DNA from: Glossina fuscipes
Taxonomy: Eukaryota; Arthropoda; Insecta; Diptera; Glossinidae
DNA: 64,000 bases
NCBI RefSeq assembly: GCF_014805625.2
Contig: NW_023998414.1
Coordinates: 31,258,528-31,322,527 of the forward strand
Reading direction: 5' to 3'
Shown here piece after piece: positions 50,036 to 61,979 of this stretch; the stretch's first letter is position 1; each line of letters opens with the position of its first letter. The notes beneath the pieces were generated by a model. It saw only the letters and a program-made list of their open reading frames with translations, had not been told where the DNA came from and searched no databases. The translations under genes and the position numbers were made by a program.

Positions 50036-51191
50036 TAGGTTTACATGTGCTTTGATCAGTTACAAGTATTGGCGAAAATGATAAAGTAATGCGAAGTATC
50101 AATGTGCTCCGCACAAAATAATCGTTTTCCAATTGACGTTATTGAGTTATTCAGTGCATACAGATAGTAATCATGAAACGTTCAAAGTTATATTTTCAAC
50201 ATTCGTTAGTTTTGTTGTTCGATTCGAAGAAATCTGGTGCTGAAATCCATCAAAAGCTTTTAGAAGCATGTGATATTGCTGCTCCACCGTATTCCAACTG
50301 GCGGTTTTGGTTTCAACGGCTTGAAAGCGGTGGCTTTGATGCCAATGACAAAGATGGGGCTGGAGGACCAAAATAGTTCGAAGGCAATGAATTTCAAGAC
50401 TTATTGGACGCAAAGTCAAATTGTCAAACAATTTTCCAACAGCTTAGCAGTTGATGAATCAATTGTTTTTAGACGTTTACGTGTCCTGAAACACCCTATG
50501 ATTTGCCTGAAAAAGCAATTTTCAACCGTTTCAATGTCGCGGATTCATTGCTTGCCAGGCAAAAAAAAGAAAGAGATTATTGTGGCACATTTTGATTGAT
50601 GTTAAAAGTTGGATCCATGACCGTGATCCCAAACGAATCAAGTTACGGGTTAGTCTACGACACCGAAGCGTTCCACGCATGGTCACAAAATCTTGTTATG
50701 CATATGGTGGGATAAATAAGGTGTAGTGTTGTACGAGCTGTTAAATCCGAACGAAACTGTCGGACTGCGGATGTCAATTGAACAAATTGAATAATGGATT
50801 GTTGCAAAAAAGACCAGCAATAGCGGTTAATAGAAGCAAAGTCATCTTCTGGTATGGCAACGCTCGATCCCACGCTGCAAGAGCTGTCAAGGCTACACTT
50901 TTGCAGCTAGAACGGGAAGTTCTGCCGCAGCCCGCGTACACACCAGGCATAACGCCTTCTGATTACCACTTATTGAGATCGATGCAGCATAGCTTGTCGC
51001 GGTACGCGATACGCGGTTTCGAAATGTTGAAGAAGTACAAAAAATGGATCGAAACAAGTATCGTTAATTCGAACACGTTACCGCCATGTTGCCAAAAAGA
51101 TGAAAAAAAGTTGTGAAAAATAATGAAAAATATTTTGATTGATATAGTTTTTTCAAGTGAAAAAAATGATCAGAATATATGCAAGCACTTA
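50036..51191 (+). mobile_element. Mariner element, nearly full length but dead
   Basis: 1156 bp bounded by imperfect inverted repeats (left TAGGTTTACATGTGCTTTGA; the complement of the right end begins TAAGTGCTTGCATATATTCT). Transposase pieces occur in order: LVLLFDSKKSGAEIHQKLLE and WFQRLESGGFDANDKD of the DNA-binding region, FEGNEFQDLLDAKS, then VIFWYGNARSHAARAVKATL and TPGITPSDYHLLRSMQHSL of the catalytic domain. Frameshifts and stops break the frame several times. The second catalytic aspartate (HDNA...SH in the family) is a glycine, while the third, in SDYH, is kept. The sequence is closest to the mauritiana/mellifera-type mariners as I remember them; the subfamily is uncertain. Confidence 0.88.
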
Positions 51192-51728
51192 GTGACACTT
51201 GATAGGCCACATAAAGCAAGTAAATATTTTGAAATATGCGGCAAGTGTGCTGCTAAATAAGTAAAATGAAAATTTCTTTTTATATTTTCAACTAATCATA
51301 CTTTTTATTTACAGCACTTAACTAAGAATAAAAAACAAGATAATTTTTTAAGTTTAATTTCAGAAATTTAAGCAAAATCATCGAATCACTAAATCGTAGG
51401 AAGAGATATAAAACATAATAGTTTCTCACTAAATAATTAAATTATTACAAATTACAAAAAAAAAAAAAAAAAAAAAAAGAAATAATAAAATCCAAACCAT
51501 TTTGACTCATTGTCTACAAATATAGTATAGAGATATAAATTTAATAAAAGGCAATTTCATTGGAGCACATCAAATTATTTCTAAAATAGAAATTGGATTT
51601 TTTCAAAAGATATCCATAGGAAATTGTGAACGCAATTAACAATTATTGACATTAATTAGGGAGAGCACTAGAAGGGCGTTCGCTCAGCTGTGTATAAATT
51701 ATAAGAGAAAAAATAAAAAATAAAATAC

Positions 51729-51767
<39 letters not shown>

Positions 51768-51818
51768 TACATATATATATATATGGAACAATTTATCAAA
51801 CACACCACAAATCACAAG

Positions 51819-51858
<40 letters not shown>

Positions 51859-52747
51859 AAGATTATTTTATATAGCGTTCTTATTCTCTTTCAGTTTCTC
51901 CTTTACATGATATGCATACAATATAAAACGCATAAGAAATGAAAACATTTACAGCAAATATTAATTACGAATAAATTGTAGGATGCTCTTAGGATATTTA
52001 TAAACACAATTCGCCTTGAGGCGAATTATGGATACCCAGCCACCTTAGGCTTTTTCGTTGATAAACACCGGCGCGTCAAATCACGTCAAATAAAGATTTG
52101 AGTATTTGATGAAAACATAATGGAATTTTAGGCGTTTTTCAAAATTCCTTTAATTCCTAATTTAATTAATTTAAACGATTTATGGTACGGTTCACATTCC
52201 TATCTCAACTTTGAAAGTAAAAAGCGTTTTATTTTAATTGATGTTAATAGTCCGGTCAGACGGACAGACAGAAAGATATGGTTACATACACGCACGCCGA
52301 TCAAAATATATATATATATGTATATACATATATATATAAACTTTAGAGAGTATTTGGTGTACATTTCTAGAAAGTTATAAATGGAATGACTGCATACGTA
52401 CGTACAAGCTCATCCTTTGGTGACAGGCAGTAAAACAAGAAACAAAATTAAAAGATAGCATTATTTACATGAAACAGAAATTTTTTTTGTTTTGTTTTGT
52501 TTCGTTTTTTCTCTGCATTTTTTTTATAAAGGTCGATTCTCAATTTTAAACGATATTATCAAATTTGTTCGTTTCCGATTTGAAATTTTCGATAAATTTT
52601 GAAAACAAATTTTTGTAATAATAAAAAAAAAAAAAAAAAAAAAGGACAAAAAATCGTTGCATAGATTTGTTAAAAATTTCAAGTAAAAAAAGTCGCTTTT
52701 GCTTCTTTTTTTTTCTTTCTTTCTTCATCTCATACAAATAAAGAATT
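51192..52747. other. Non-coding, microsatellite-rich
   Basis: Holds A runs (51456-51478), two long TA tracts (about 51735-51784 and 51825-51852), a GGACAGACAGA family A phrase at about 52261 and another TA/TATG tract near 52306-52338. The right end would be the 3' untranslated region of the minus-strand gene ending at 52748. Confidence 0.5.
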
Positions 52748-55700
52748 TTATATAAGCGCTGTTATAAGTTTAGCCTTGAAGTTGACAAATTTCTCACTGG
52801 TTGCTGCCACGCGCTGTAACAAATGCAAACATAATGAATGATAAAAATTTGATAAATATATATAGATATATATATATATATATATATGTTAGATTTACCA
52901 AAATTAAATCTTGTATTAAATTGGCTAAGCCCCGATTGGCCAATACGACCAATCTTGTAACGGGACCGGGTATGCCTTCTGTGTAACCATCGTTGGCACG
53001 ATTGGCATCGCTATCACCGTCGCTGTCACTGGAACCGCTTACACTATTTGCATTGGCGTCACCACTTTGAGTTTGCACGCTGCCCGAGAATAGCTGTTAT
53101 AAGGAGAATGCACAAATTTATCACTAATGCCTGATGATCTATTACGTGATTACTTACTCGCACAACATCGAAGAGGAAGTTGCCAGAACCAGCAGCACCA
53201 GCACCGCCCGCATTACCACCAGCTGAATTAGTACCACTGGCTACTGGTAAAAATCTGTAAGCATATTGGATTTATTCCTATTTGAAAGCTTTTTATAATT
53301 TAATTAAAACAAATCATAGCTTGTAGTGATGCTCTTAATGGTGATACAAACAACCCAAGGGTGATCACATATGTACATAACTAGTCTGAAATATCTAAAA
53401 AATGCACTTCAAGGACTGCATATGTTGTCAATATGTTTTTGCTAAGGGTGAGATATGGAGTATCTTAAGTCAAGCGTGTACATTTGTTCTTTCATCCATC
53501 TAGTCACTGTCCTATTCAACTGCTTCGCTTATTCGTGATAGACTTCTGAAAAGTGTGCAATTTTAATAAACAGACCTAAAGCAAAACTCCCTCGTTTCAG
53601 GATCAGTTCATAATAAATCATGTTTGACTAATAACTTGCTAATCCAAAGTCCGCGCACCTCTGCCTGTATAAACAGGCAAGAAGTCGATGAACTTTATTT
53701 TTCGAGCACTTGGTTCAACAAATCGGTTCCACTTTCATCATTAATAGGGCATTTAGACCCACCTAACAACCTACAAGAAGTTGTGTTGATATTATTACGT
53801 CATCAAACTTACGTAGTCATAAAACCTAAGGACGTGGCCCCGTATAATTAAGGATTGACGGCGTTTCGATTAACATCTTTCACTGAAGGTCATAACAAAT
53901 TTGTAACGGCACACCAGCTTTAAATTCCTTTTTACGCAATGCAGTCCGCATCCCGTGAATTATTTTGCACAAAAAAAACAACAATTTTTTTTTTGGAATG
54001 GAAGCGAATCTCATATCAAAGTCAAAATGATTTTCTTAAAAAACTAACATTATTTTCAGATTGTTTCCGACGAAAATCAATGAATCCTTGACGTTTGCCA
54101 TGATCCAATGACTTTAATTCGTGAATCAGAATAGATTTAGTTTTGCGTCAAGATTCGTTAAGTTGAACGCATAGACAGTCAAAATGGTCGGGAATATCTT
54201 CCATTCGATAAATAATAGGCACAGATTTCAGGCGTAGCTGGTAGCTAAAAAAAAAAAAAAAAGCTGAAAAGATCCCTCATGATGCTCATATAATCTTTCT
54301 TGTTCATAGATCGGTCCCGTGCAAACGAATTCACAGAGCATTATTACATTATGGCAATTGAAGAAATCTGATTTGTTTGATTTTAATCGAAAATATTTTT
54401 TTTTCTATCCCAGCGCCTATTTTTTGCACCCTTTGCCATATAACCGTTCCTATGGAAAGTGAATCTTTATGTAATAAAAAGGGCAAATTTTCAATAGTGG
54501 ATGACGATAGTTGGATTATAGTAATAATTTGAAAAAGAAATCAACCGTAACGAATTCGAATCACGTAGGTCGATTTTTTGAATACAACCGCCTATAAGGA
54601 TTCTCATGAAATGTAAATTTTTATAAAATAATTGTTCATGTTTTGTGATAAAAAATTTCTGCACGATCGTGATTTGGCATAAAAATTAAAAGGACAAAAC
54701 TTGAACGACATGGGTCTATTTCTTGAGCCTCGTTCCTTATAACATTACTCCTGAATAAGTAAGCCCATCAGGAAAAAGATTTAATTTTTAAAATTTGATA
54801 ATGAAAGTCGGTCTATAGTAGCAGTTTAGCAAAAAAAAAAAAAAAAAAAAAATTAACGTTAGGAAATTTGGATTACATAGATATCAACACTAACATATAT
54901 AGGGGTTATCATGGTAAAATCGATGCGTTTATCGATCGAGTTTACTTTCTAAAGTACCTGCCCGATGGGTTTGAAGTGTAAGCTTTAGAATCAAACCTCG
55001 AAACTGTAAAGGGAAATATCAAATTTACAGTTCGAAGTCAGCCGATGCGTTTGGGAACGTGACGCATGATAGCACTGGGGTAGTAGTGTTAGTATAATGA
55101 ATTGGTGATACGAAATTTTTACCTTTTATTTCTATCATCCAAATCGACAGTGTCCTCGCTAGAATCCAATGTGAGATCATCCAAAGCCGGTGATTTTGGT
55201 TCGTTTAATTGTAGCTCGTTATTATTAATGTTTTTCGTTTTTTCTTCGTCATTTAAAGGCGAAACCTCATTATTGAAGCTCAGTTGTATGGTGTCATCAG
55301 ATTTTGGTTGAGCCTGTTGTTGTTGCAGGGCGGCGGCGGCTGCTTGAGCGGCAGCTTCGGCTTCCTTAATTTGACGGGCAACGCGTATAGTTTCTTCCAA
55401 TTGTTTATTAATGGCCGATAAATCAATTTGTGTATCAGTGGCAACATCCTTTATGTTTTCATTTCGTTTTGTTTTATTTCGGTTTTTGTTTTATATTTGA
55501 TTATTATATATGTTTTGGAATTTTTCAGTTACATTTTAAGCAATAAATATCATCATCATGCAACGTTTTTTATATATAATAATTTTTTTATTATTATTAT
55601 TATTATTATTTATTTATTTATTTTTTTTTTTTTTTTTTTTAAAAATATTAATTATTTCATTTCATTTCGTTTTTTATGTTATGCCAATTTTTTTTTTTTT

Positions 55701-56014
55701 TTTTTTTTTAAGTTATTTAAATTAGATGCAAGATAAATAAAAGTAGGAGAGAGAAAATGAGAGAGACAGATTAGGTAGGAAATTGAAAATATAGGATAGC
55801 GGATATGATGTTATGAGCGAGATCGTAATTTACATCAAAGAGGTACATAAGGATGAGGCAGGCAAGTGTTTACGTAAGCGGGCATACATGATGAATGTAA
55901 TGCAGAAATTATTGGATATAAGAAAAAAAAAAAAGATGATGTTAACGTACATTTGCATTTGTGTGCGTGCATGTGTATGTGTTGTATATGTATATATGTA
56001 TGTATGTATATGTA

Positions 56015-56047
<33 letters not shown>

Positions 56048-59000
56048 GTTTATGTTTATATAGTTAGTAAAATACCGTTTTACAAAATCGTTTAACAATT
56101 TTTACCGTTTTATGAATGCAACGTGCATAATGATGTATTTTTGTATACATTTTTTTCATTACATTTGGTTTGCGTTGATGATTTCATTGCAATGATTAAA
56201 CGTTTTGTTTTAATTGATTGATTTAAAAAAATTTTGTTTAATTGAAGGGTTATTACACAAATCGATTTGAAAATTTTATTATGTAGTATGCGCATGAAAA
56301 AAGAAAATATAAAAAAAAGAGAAAGAAAACAAAAAGCATGAGAAACGTGAATAAACAAACATATTGTCAGATTAGATTAGAAAGAAAGAAAATAAACAAA
56401 AAAAAAAAAAAAAAATTAATAAATAAAGAAAAAAATAAATAAAATAAAATATAAACTATATTGCCAATAAAATTTTTGTAATTTTGTTATAAAACTTTTT
56501 AATAAAATATCAAATAATCAAATACTTAAAAAATATATATTTCAAAAATTATTTGTCATAATAAAAATCATGGAACAATGCGTTTTTAAAAACGCATAAC
56601 AATATGCATTACATTTCACTTATATTTATAAAGGTGGTACGAGTGTATCAAAGGATTAATGAAAGATAAACACAAGAGAAATCATTAGAAACGTATCCAT
56701 TTTGATACACACATAAGAACCGCAGTGCAGATAATAAATTAAAATAAAATCAATCCTAAGCATTCGCTTATGAGTTGCAACCAATGAACTAACATTTAAA
56801 AATTTTTAGCGCAAAGTTGAGGCAAAACTGAACCGCCTTGCATTAAGATGTTCATCATCATTTTTTCGCCATTTATTTACTCTCTCATAAAAATCCAAAA
56901 ACATATTTTATCATATTTTATGAAATTTAAAGAAAACAGAAAAAAAAAAAAACAAGCGAAAAATTTAAAATGTCAGTTCATTTCGAATCAATTCTCTTTC
57001 TCTTCTGAAATAAATTGAAAATTTTGAAAGATGACGGGAAACGATTTCGTTCGTTATATTCATGTTTTCCTGCAGTGTTTGCTTGCAGTGTAAATTGTTG
57101 TGCGATGACGAAATGATGCAAGTTGTGCTTGTTATTATTATTATTATTATTATTAATTTTTATTATTATTGTTATTATTATTGTTGTTTTTCTTGTTGTT
57201 TTTCTTGTTGTTGTTTTTGTTGTTCTTGTTGTTGCTGTATATGTGTAGTAGCCAATTTCTGTTTCATATTTATGTATGTATCAATCAAAAAAAAAAAAAC
57301 AAAAAAAAAAATCATTAATTTACATTGAAAGCCAATTTTGTTTAAAATAATTACTTAAAATAGGATAAATATTTTTCTTAAGAATTTGAAAGTATTTACC
57401 CTAAATTGTGATATGTACTATTGTACTTAAAAAGTTGTTGTAGCAAATGTTTTACGCTTTAAATGAAGGATTACGAGGGCACTCACATTTTCAACAGTTG
57501 ATTACACTTGGTTCATCGGTTGCGTTGCGTCCAGTGGCGCTGTGTTCATCGAATTTGTGTTCATTGCAGTGTTACTGTTATTATTGTTATCGCTTATATC
57601 ATTATTATCTTCATCTTCGGGATCGAATGAGGGTAATTCAACTGATACTCGTATCGAGTTACTATCATTGCCGTCAGTATTATCATTACTTGTAGATGTA
57701 TCGCTATTAACAATACTGGTGCGAGCCTGATTACCCAAGTTACCTTGTATAGCAGTACGTAATACAGCTGGTCCGACAATGCGAAAAATTTTCGTAAACA
57801 TTTGATTAACCTGATCATCAACTTGCTACAACAACATAGGGGAAAATTTCGAAGGGGAAAAATTTTGAAAATTTAAATTTTTATTAAAGTTTGTTTGTTT
57901 GTTTGTTTGTTTGTTTTTTTTGTTTTTTTTTCTGTGTAGTGTAGTGTAAAAAGTTATGTGTTGGAAAAATGTTTTGTCTTTGCAATTTTGCCGGCATGAA
58001 CAAAAAAATTTTCAAAGCTTAATAGTAGTGTGTCCACATAGAAGGGACGAGCAAAAAAGAACAATTAGCTGTCGTAAAGCGAAAAAAAAGTAGATCGCAA
58101 CCGTTGATATTCTGCCTGTGCCTACCTAAAACAACTTATTTACTAATCATAGACGTGCTAATAAATCGATTAACCGCACGAGTAGCCAAGCAAGTAAGAT
58201 TCGCATCTACCAAGTTTAGTGATCGCGGTTCAAATCTCGAGCGCGGCAAATTTACTTTGGTCATTGCTACAGCGAATGCTCAGCCAGTAAAAGAAATAAC
58301 AATGACTGTTGGGTCACTCAATCTAGGAGCTGCTGCGACCACATCCGTAGCTCATTATCTTTCCTCACTTCGTTCGGACCGTACAAGGGAGACAATTCCC
58401 GTAGTGAATGGTCGTATAAAGAAAAAAGATTTATTCTTATCCTGATCACTTTTCAAACACTGAAGTAAATTGCAAAATCAATCCTAATAAAAATCTTTCT
58501 TTTCTTCCTGAAAGCATTCAATTCTTGTAATTGTCGCAGCAGAGAATCGATATGAGACAATTTTATATATAATTAGCCACGCCCATCCAGCATTATAGAG
58601 TATGAAACAAAGATAATGGTACACCCAACTCATTTTTTATACTGCCTTTTTTTACACGATTTCGAAATAAGACGGTCCACCAATGGTAGCAAATAAACTT
58701 TTTTACACGAATTTCTTTTTTCTGGAACAGATCCATAAAGGAAAAAAAAAATCTCTTTTCAATACTAATTTTGACACTTATGTATACATACAGTGCAACG
58801 AAATGCAATTGAGGGAAAACTGTGATCAGAAGTCAGTCGCTTTATGCCCAAATATGGGTTAGTGAGGTGCTCCACGGCTAGTTGGCCGTTAATAATGAGC
58901 GTTGATGCCACTTTAAACGAAAAAAAAAAAAAAAAAATCATTTCATCTATATGTCTATAGTTAGGGAATTACGTAGAATATTTTGGAAAATGTCGATTTT

Positions 59001-60379
59001 GTGCAGTTTTGTGAGTGTTTGCTTGAAAAGGTTCAATCTTTGACCAAAGAAAATGCACTCTTTATACCTTATAGCACTTGTGGTACAAAGTTATATTAGG
59101 ATGTGTTGACGAAATTTGGTGCACTGCACCGGCATGTGTTCATCTGAGAACAAGCACTATTAAGCACAGTTTGGATGGGATCATTTTTTCGACCACTTTC
59201 CATTCAGTGCCTAATTTTGAAAATTTTAACGATTTTTGAATAAGTGTATTACGCGAAATGGTGTCGGGTATTTAATGGTGGACCGTCGTACACTATAGTG
59301 TTTTTACTCGTACGTATTTCCTTATGGAATGTCTTATTAAAGTTGAATACATTTATATTGCCCTACAATGATATTGAAAATAAAATAAATTTTTTACCCA
59401 TTTCGAATTTTACCAAGCCCAGAATTGTTATTTTATATTACACCTGACCATTTAAGAAGTCATTTAAATCAAAATGAAATAATCGATTTTATAAAAAATT
59501 TACAATGGTCTAGCCTTTTAAAAGATTCTCTTTGCTTTCTGTACGGTACATGGGAAAGAATCGAAAGCGACATTAACCAGTTAACTGCTTAAAACGAGTA
59601 TATATGGGTCGTGAGAAAAGGACAACATATCGAGTTATAATGAGCATACATGTTATCATCTGTTTGTTTGCCGTTGGGTGACTTCCCCATACAAGTCTAT
59701 CATACCATATTAGAGTATTTAAGAATGTATGTATGACATTGTTTCAAGTTATTTCATCATAACTTAATTTCATCTTAAACGAAATGGGCATTTTCGAAAA
59801 AGATCGAAACAATTAACTGATTAAGCGAACGCATTATTCTAAAGCTGCTTCTAGATGCTTGTTGCTGTTAGTTGAATTTTAACTTTAGATTGAATTGTTT
59901 TTTATATACTAAACCAAGAACCCTAAATAAGTATAATATAGATATGTGCTCATCTATATATATGTATATATATATATATATATATATGTTTTTATGTTCT
60001 ATCTTTTAAGAATTACTTTAAAGAGGAAGAGAGATATACTAATTAATTGAAAAATGGATTTAGCTTATTCTCAAAATGAAGCAAAGTTGAGTTACATAAG
60101 GTAGATGTAAAATTTTGAATTTTTCAAAGAAAAAAAAAAAAGAGAACATATTTTATCGTATTGTGTTATAGTTCTCATGCCTTTCGTGTGGTGCTAGCAA
60201 TCTATTATGATTGAATGTATGAAACAATATCAAAACTACAACAACAAATATTAGATTTAAGTTAATTGCTAATTGTTTGAATAGATATAAAATAAATGAT
60301 CAATATATAGATGCCTACATACACACACACACACACACACACATACAATTCAATACCATCAACTACAGATATACGCATA

Positions 60380-60422
<43 letters not shown>

Positions 60423-61946
60423 GATATATTAAAGAGATATATAAAATTAATGCATAAAAATAAATATAAAAGGATAGAAAATTGTGTATGCAAAATATTG
60501 TTGTAAAATAGTGAAAATAGTTAGCTTTCATAAACATAAAAAAAAAAAAGAAACAAAAATTTATAAAGGAAGGAATCACACTTCCGTTGTAATCGCTCGT
60601 ATAGTTGCTTTCATTTTATCATTATGCATAATTGATAGAGTCGTCGATTAGGCTTCTGGTGCAGTTCATATTGGTGCGGGACAAATCTACAGATACAGTT
60701 TTATATGCGTGTATAGTATGAAATTTTCATTAATTAATTGGCAGTAATTTAGTTATTTTAACTGTTGTACTTTCATCATCATTTATCGAAACATTTAATG
60801 CCGTTGCCGTTGCCGTTGCCGTTGCGTGGGAGTTGTCATTGTTAGCGACGAGATCAGTTCTGGTTGTAACAAAATAATTTGTAGAATTTAATAAACGATT
60901 TATATCATTGATTAAAGCAACAAGTTGTGATTCATCAACATCTCGCGTATTAACGTCAACTTGATCATCATTATTTTTATCATTCAGTTGATCATTGTTC
61001 AAATTATTTAAAGATGTTGTTAAAACACTTGCGATTGTTGCCGTTGGATTGTTATTATTATTATTATTATTATTAATGTTACTATCGTTATTATTGTAAT
61101 TATTTGAGGGAATTGCAGTTATTGGATTGTTAACGGTCGTGCTAAGGATAACAGGAGATGTTGTTGTTGTTGTTGTTGTTGTTGTTGATGATGATAATGT
61201 TGATAATGTTGATGATAATGCAATATTGGTAGTGGATGTTGTTTTGGGAGGTACTATGTAAATGGGACTATTGGTTGTGGTGGTTGTGGTGGTGGTGGTG
61301 GTTATAGAGGATTCGGGGGTGCTAGTATCCGAAGTGCTAGGGAGAGCGGTAACAATAGTAGACATGGTGGTGGCGTTTGACACTATCGCCTCGCGCGCAC
61401 TCACATTATTATCATTGGACATAGCAGCAGCACCAGCAGCACCAGTAGTAGTTGTGATGGCAGTAATGGATGAATCCTCTTGACTGTTTGGTGCAAATGT
61501 TGGCAAATCAATTTGTATTCTGGTATTTATACCATTATTATTTGTTGTCGCTCTATTATTATCATTCGCTTCATTGTCTACTTTATTAATATTATTGTTA
61601 TTAGCATCATCAGTATCATCGTTGTTGTTGTTATTGTTATTGTTGTTGTTATTGTTGTTGTTATTGTTGTCGTCGTTGTCGTCGTCGTCGAAATCAGCTG
61701 CCAAATTTGGTCTTTGCGGCGATGAACGATTGCTTAATACTGAACGTAATAAATCTGGTCCGGCAACTCTTATCACTTGCGCTATAATACGATTCACTAT
61801 AGAGTCGATTTGCTATAAAAATTTGTGCGAAATTTTTAATTTATAAATAAACAGTTGATATGAAAATTTCATATATTATGTATATATGTTTGTGCGTGCT
61901 TGCAGTGTGTGAAGAGTAGGTGTGCCTTTGAATATATTCAATTTTT

Positions 61947-61979
<33 letters not shown>

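Noticed and set aside
54100..54950. Possible extra exons between exons f and g of the alternative-exon gene
   Set aside because: No open segment with matching phase. Exon f (leftover AG) joins exon g directly in frame, so none is needed.
55428..55736. Plus-strand hydrophobic frame of 102 codons
   Set aside because: Made of T-rich and TTA microsatellite sequence; Phe/Ile runs only.
57502..57510. A GTGTAA donor at the end of exon d that would allow d to splice into exon f
   Set aside because: It overlaps the stop and gives a possible phase-0 donor, but it is a poor match to the donor consensus. The in-frame stop is the simpler reading.
58141..58260. Functional tRNA gene
   Set aside because: T-stem and acceptor stem do not pair well enough for a working cloverleaf.
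61262..61846. Plus-strand hydrophobic frames of poly-Val/Leu opposite exon c
   Set aside because: They are the complement of the Asn/Thr trinucleotide repeats, not real membrane proteins.
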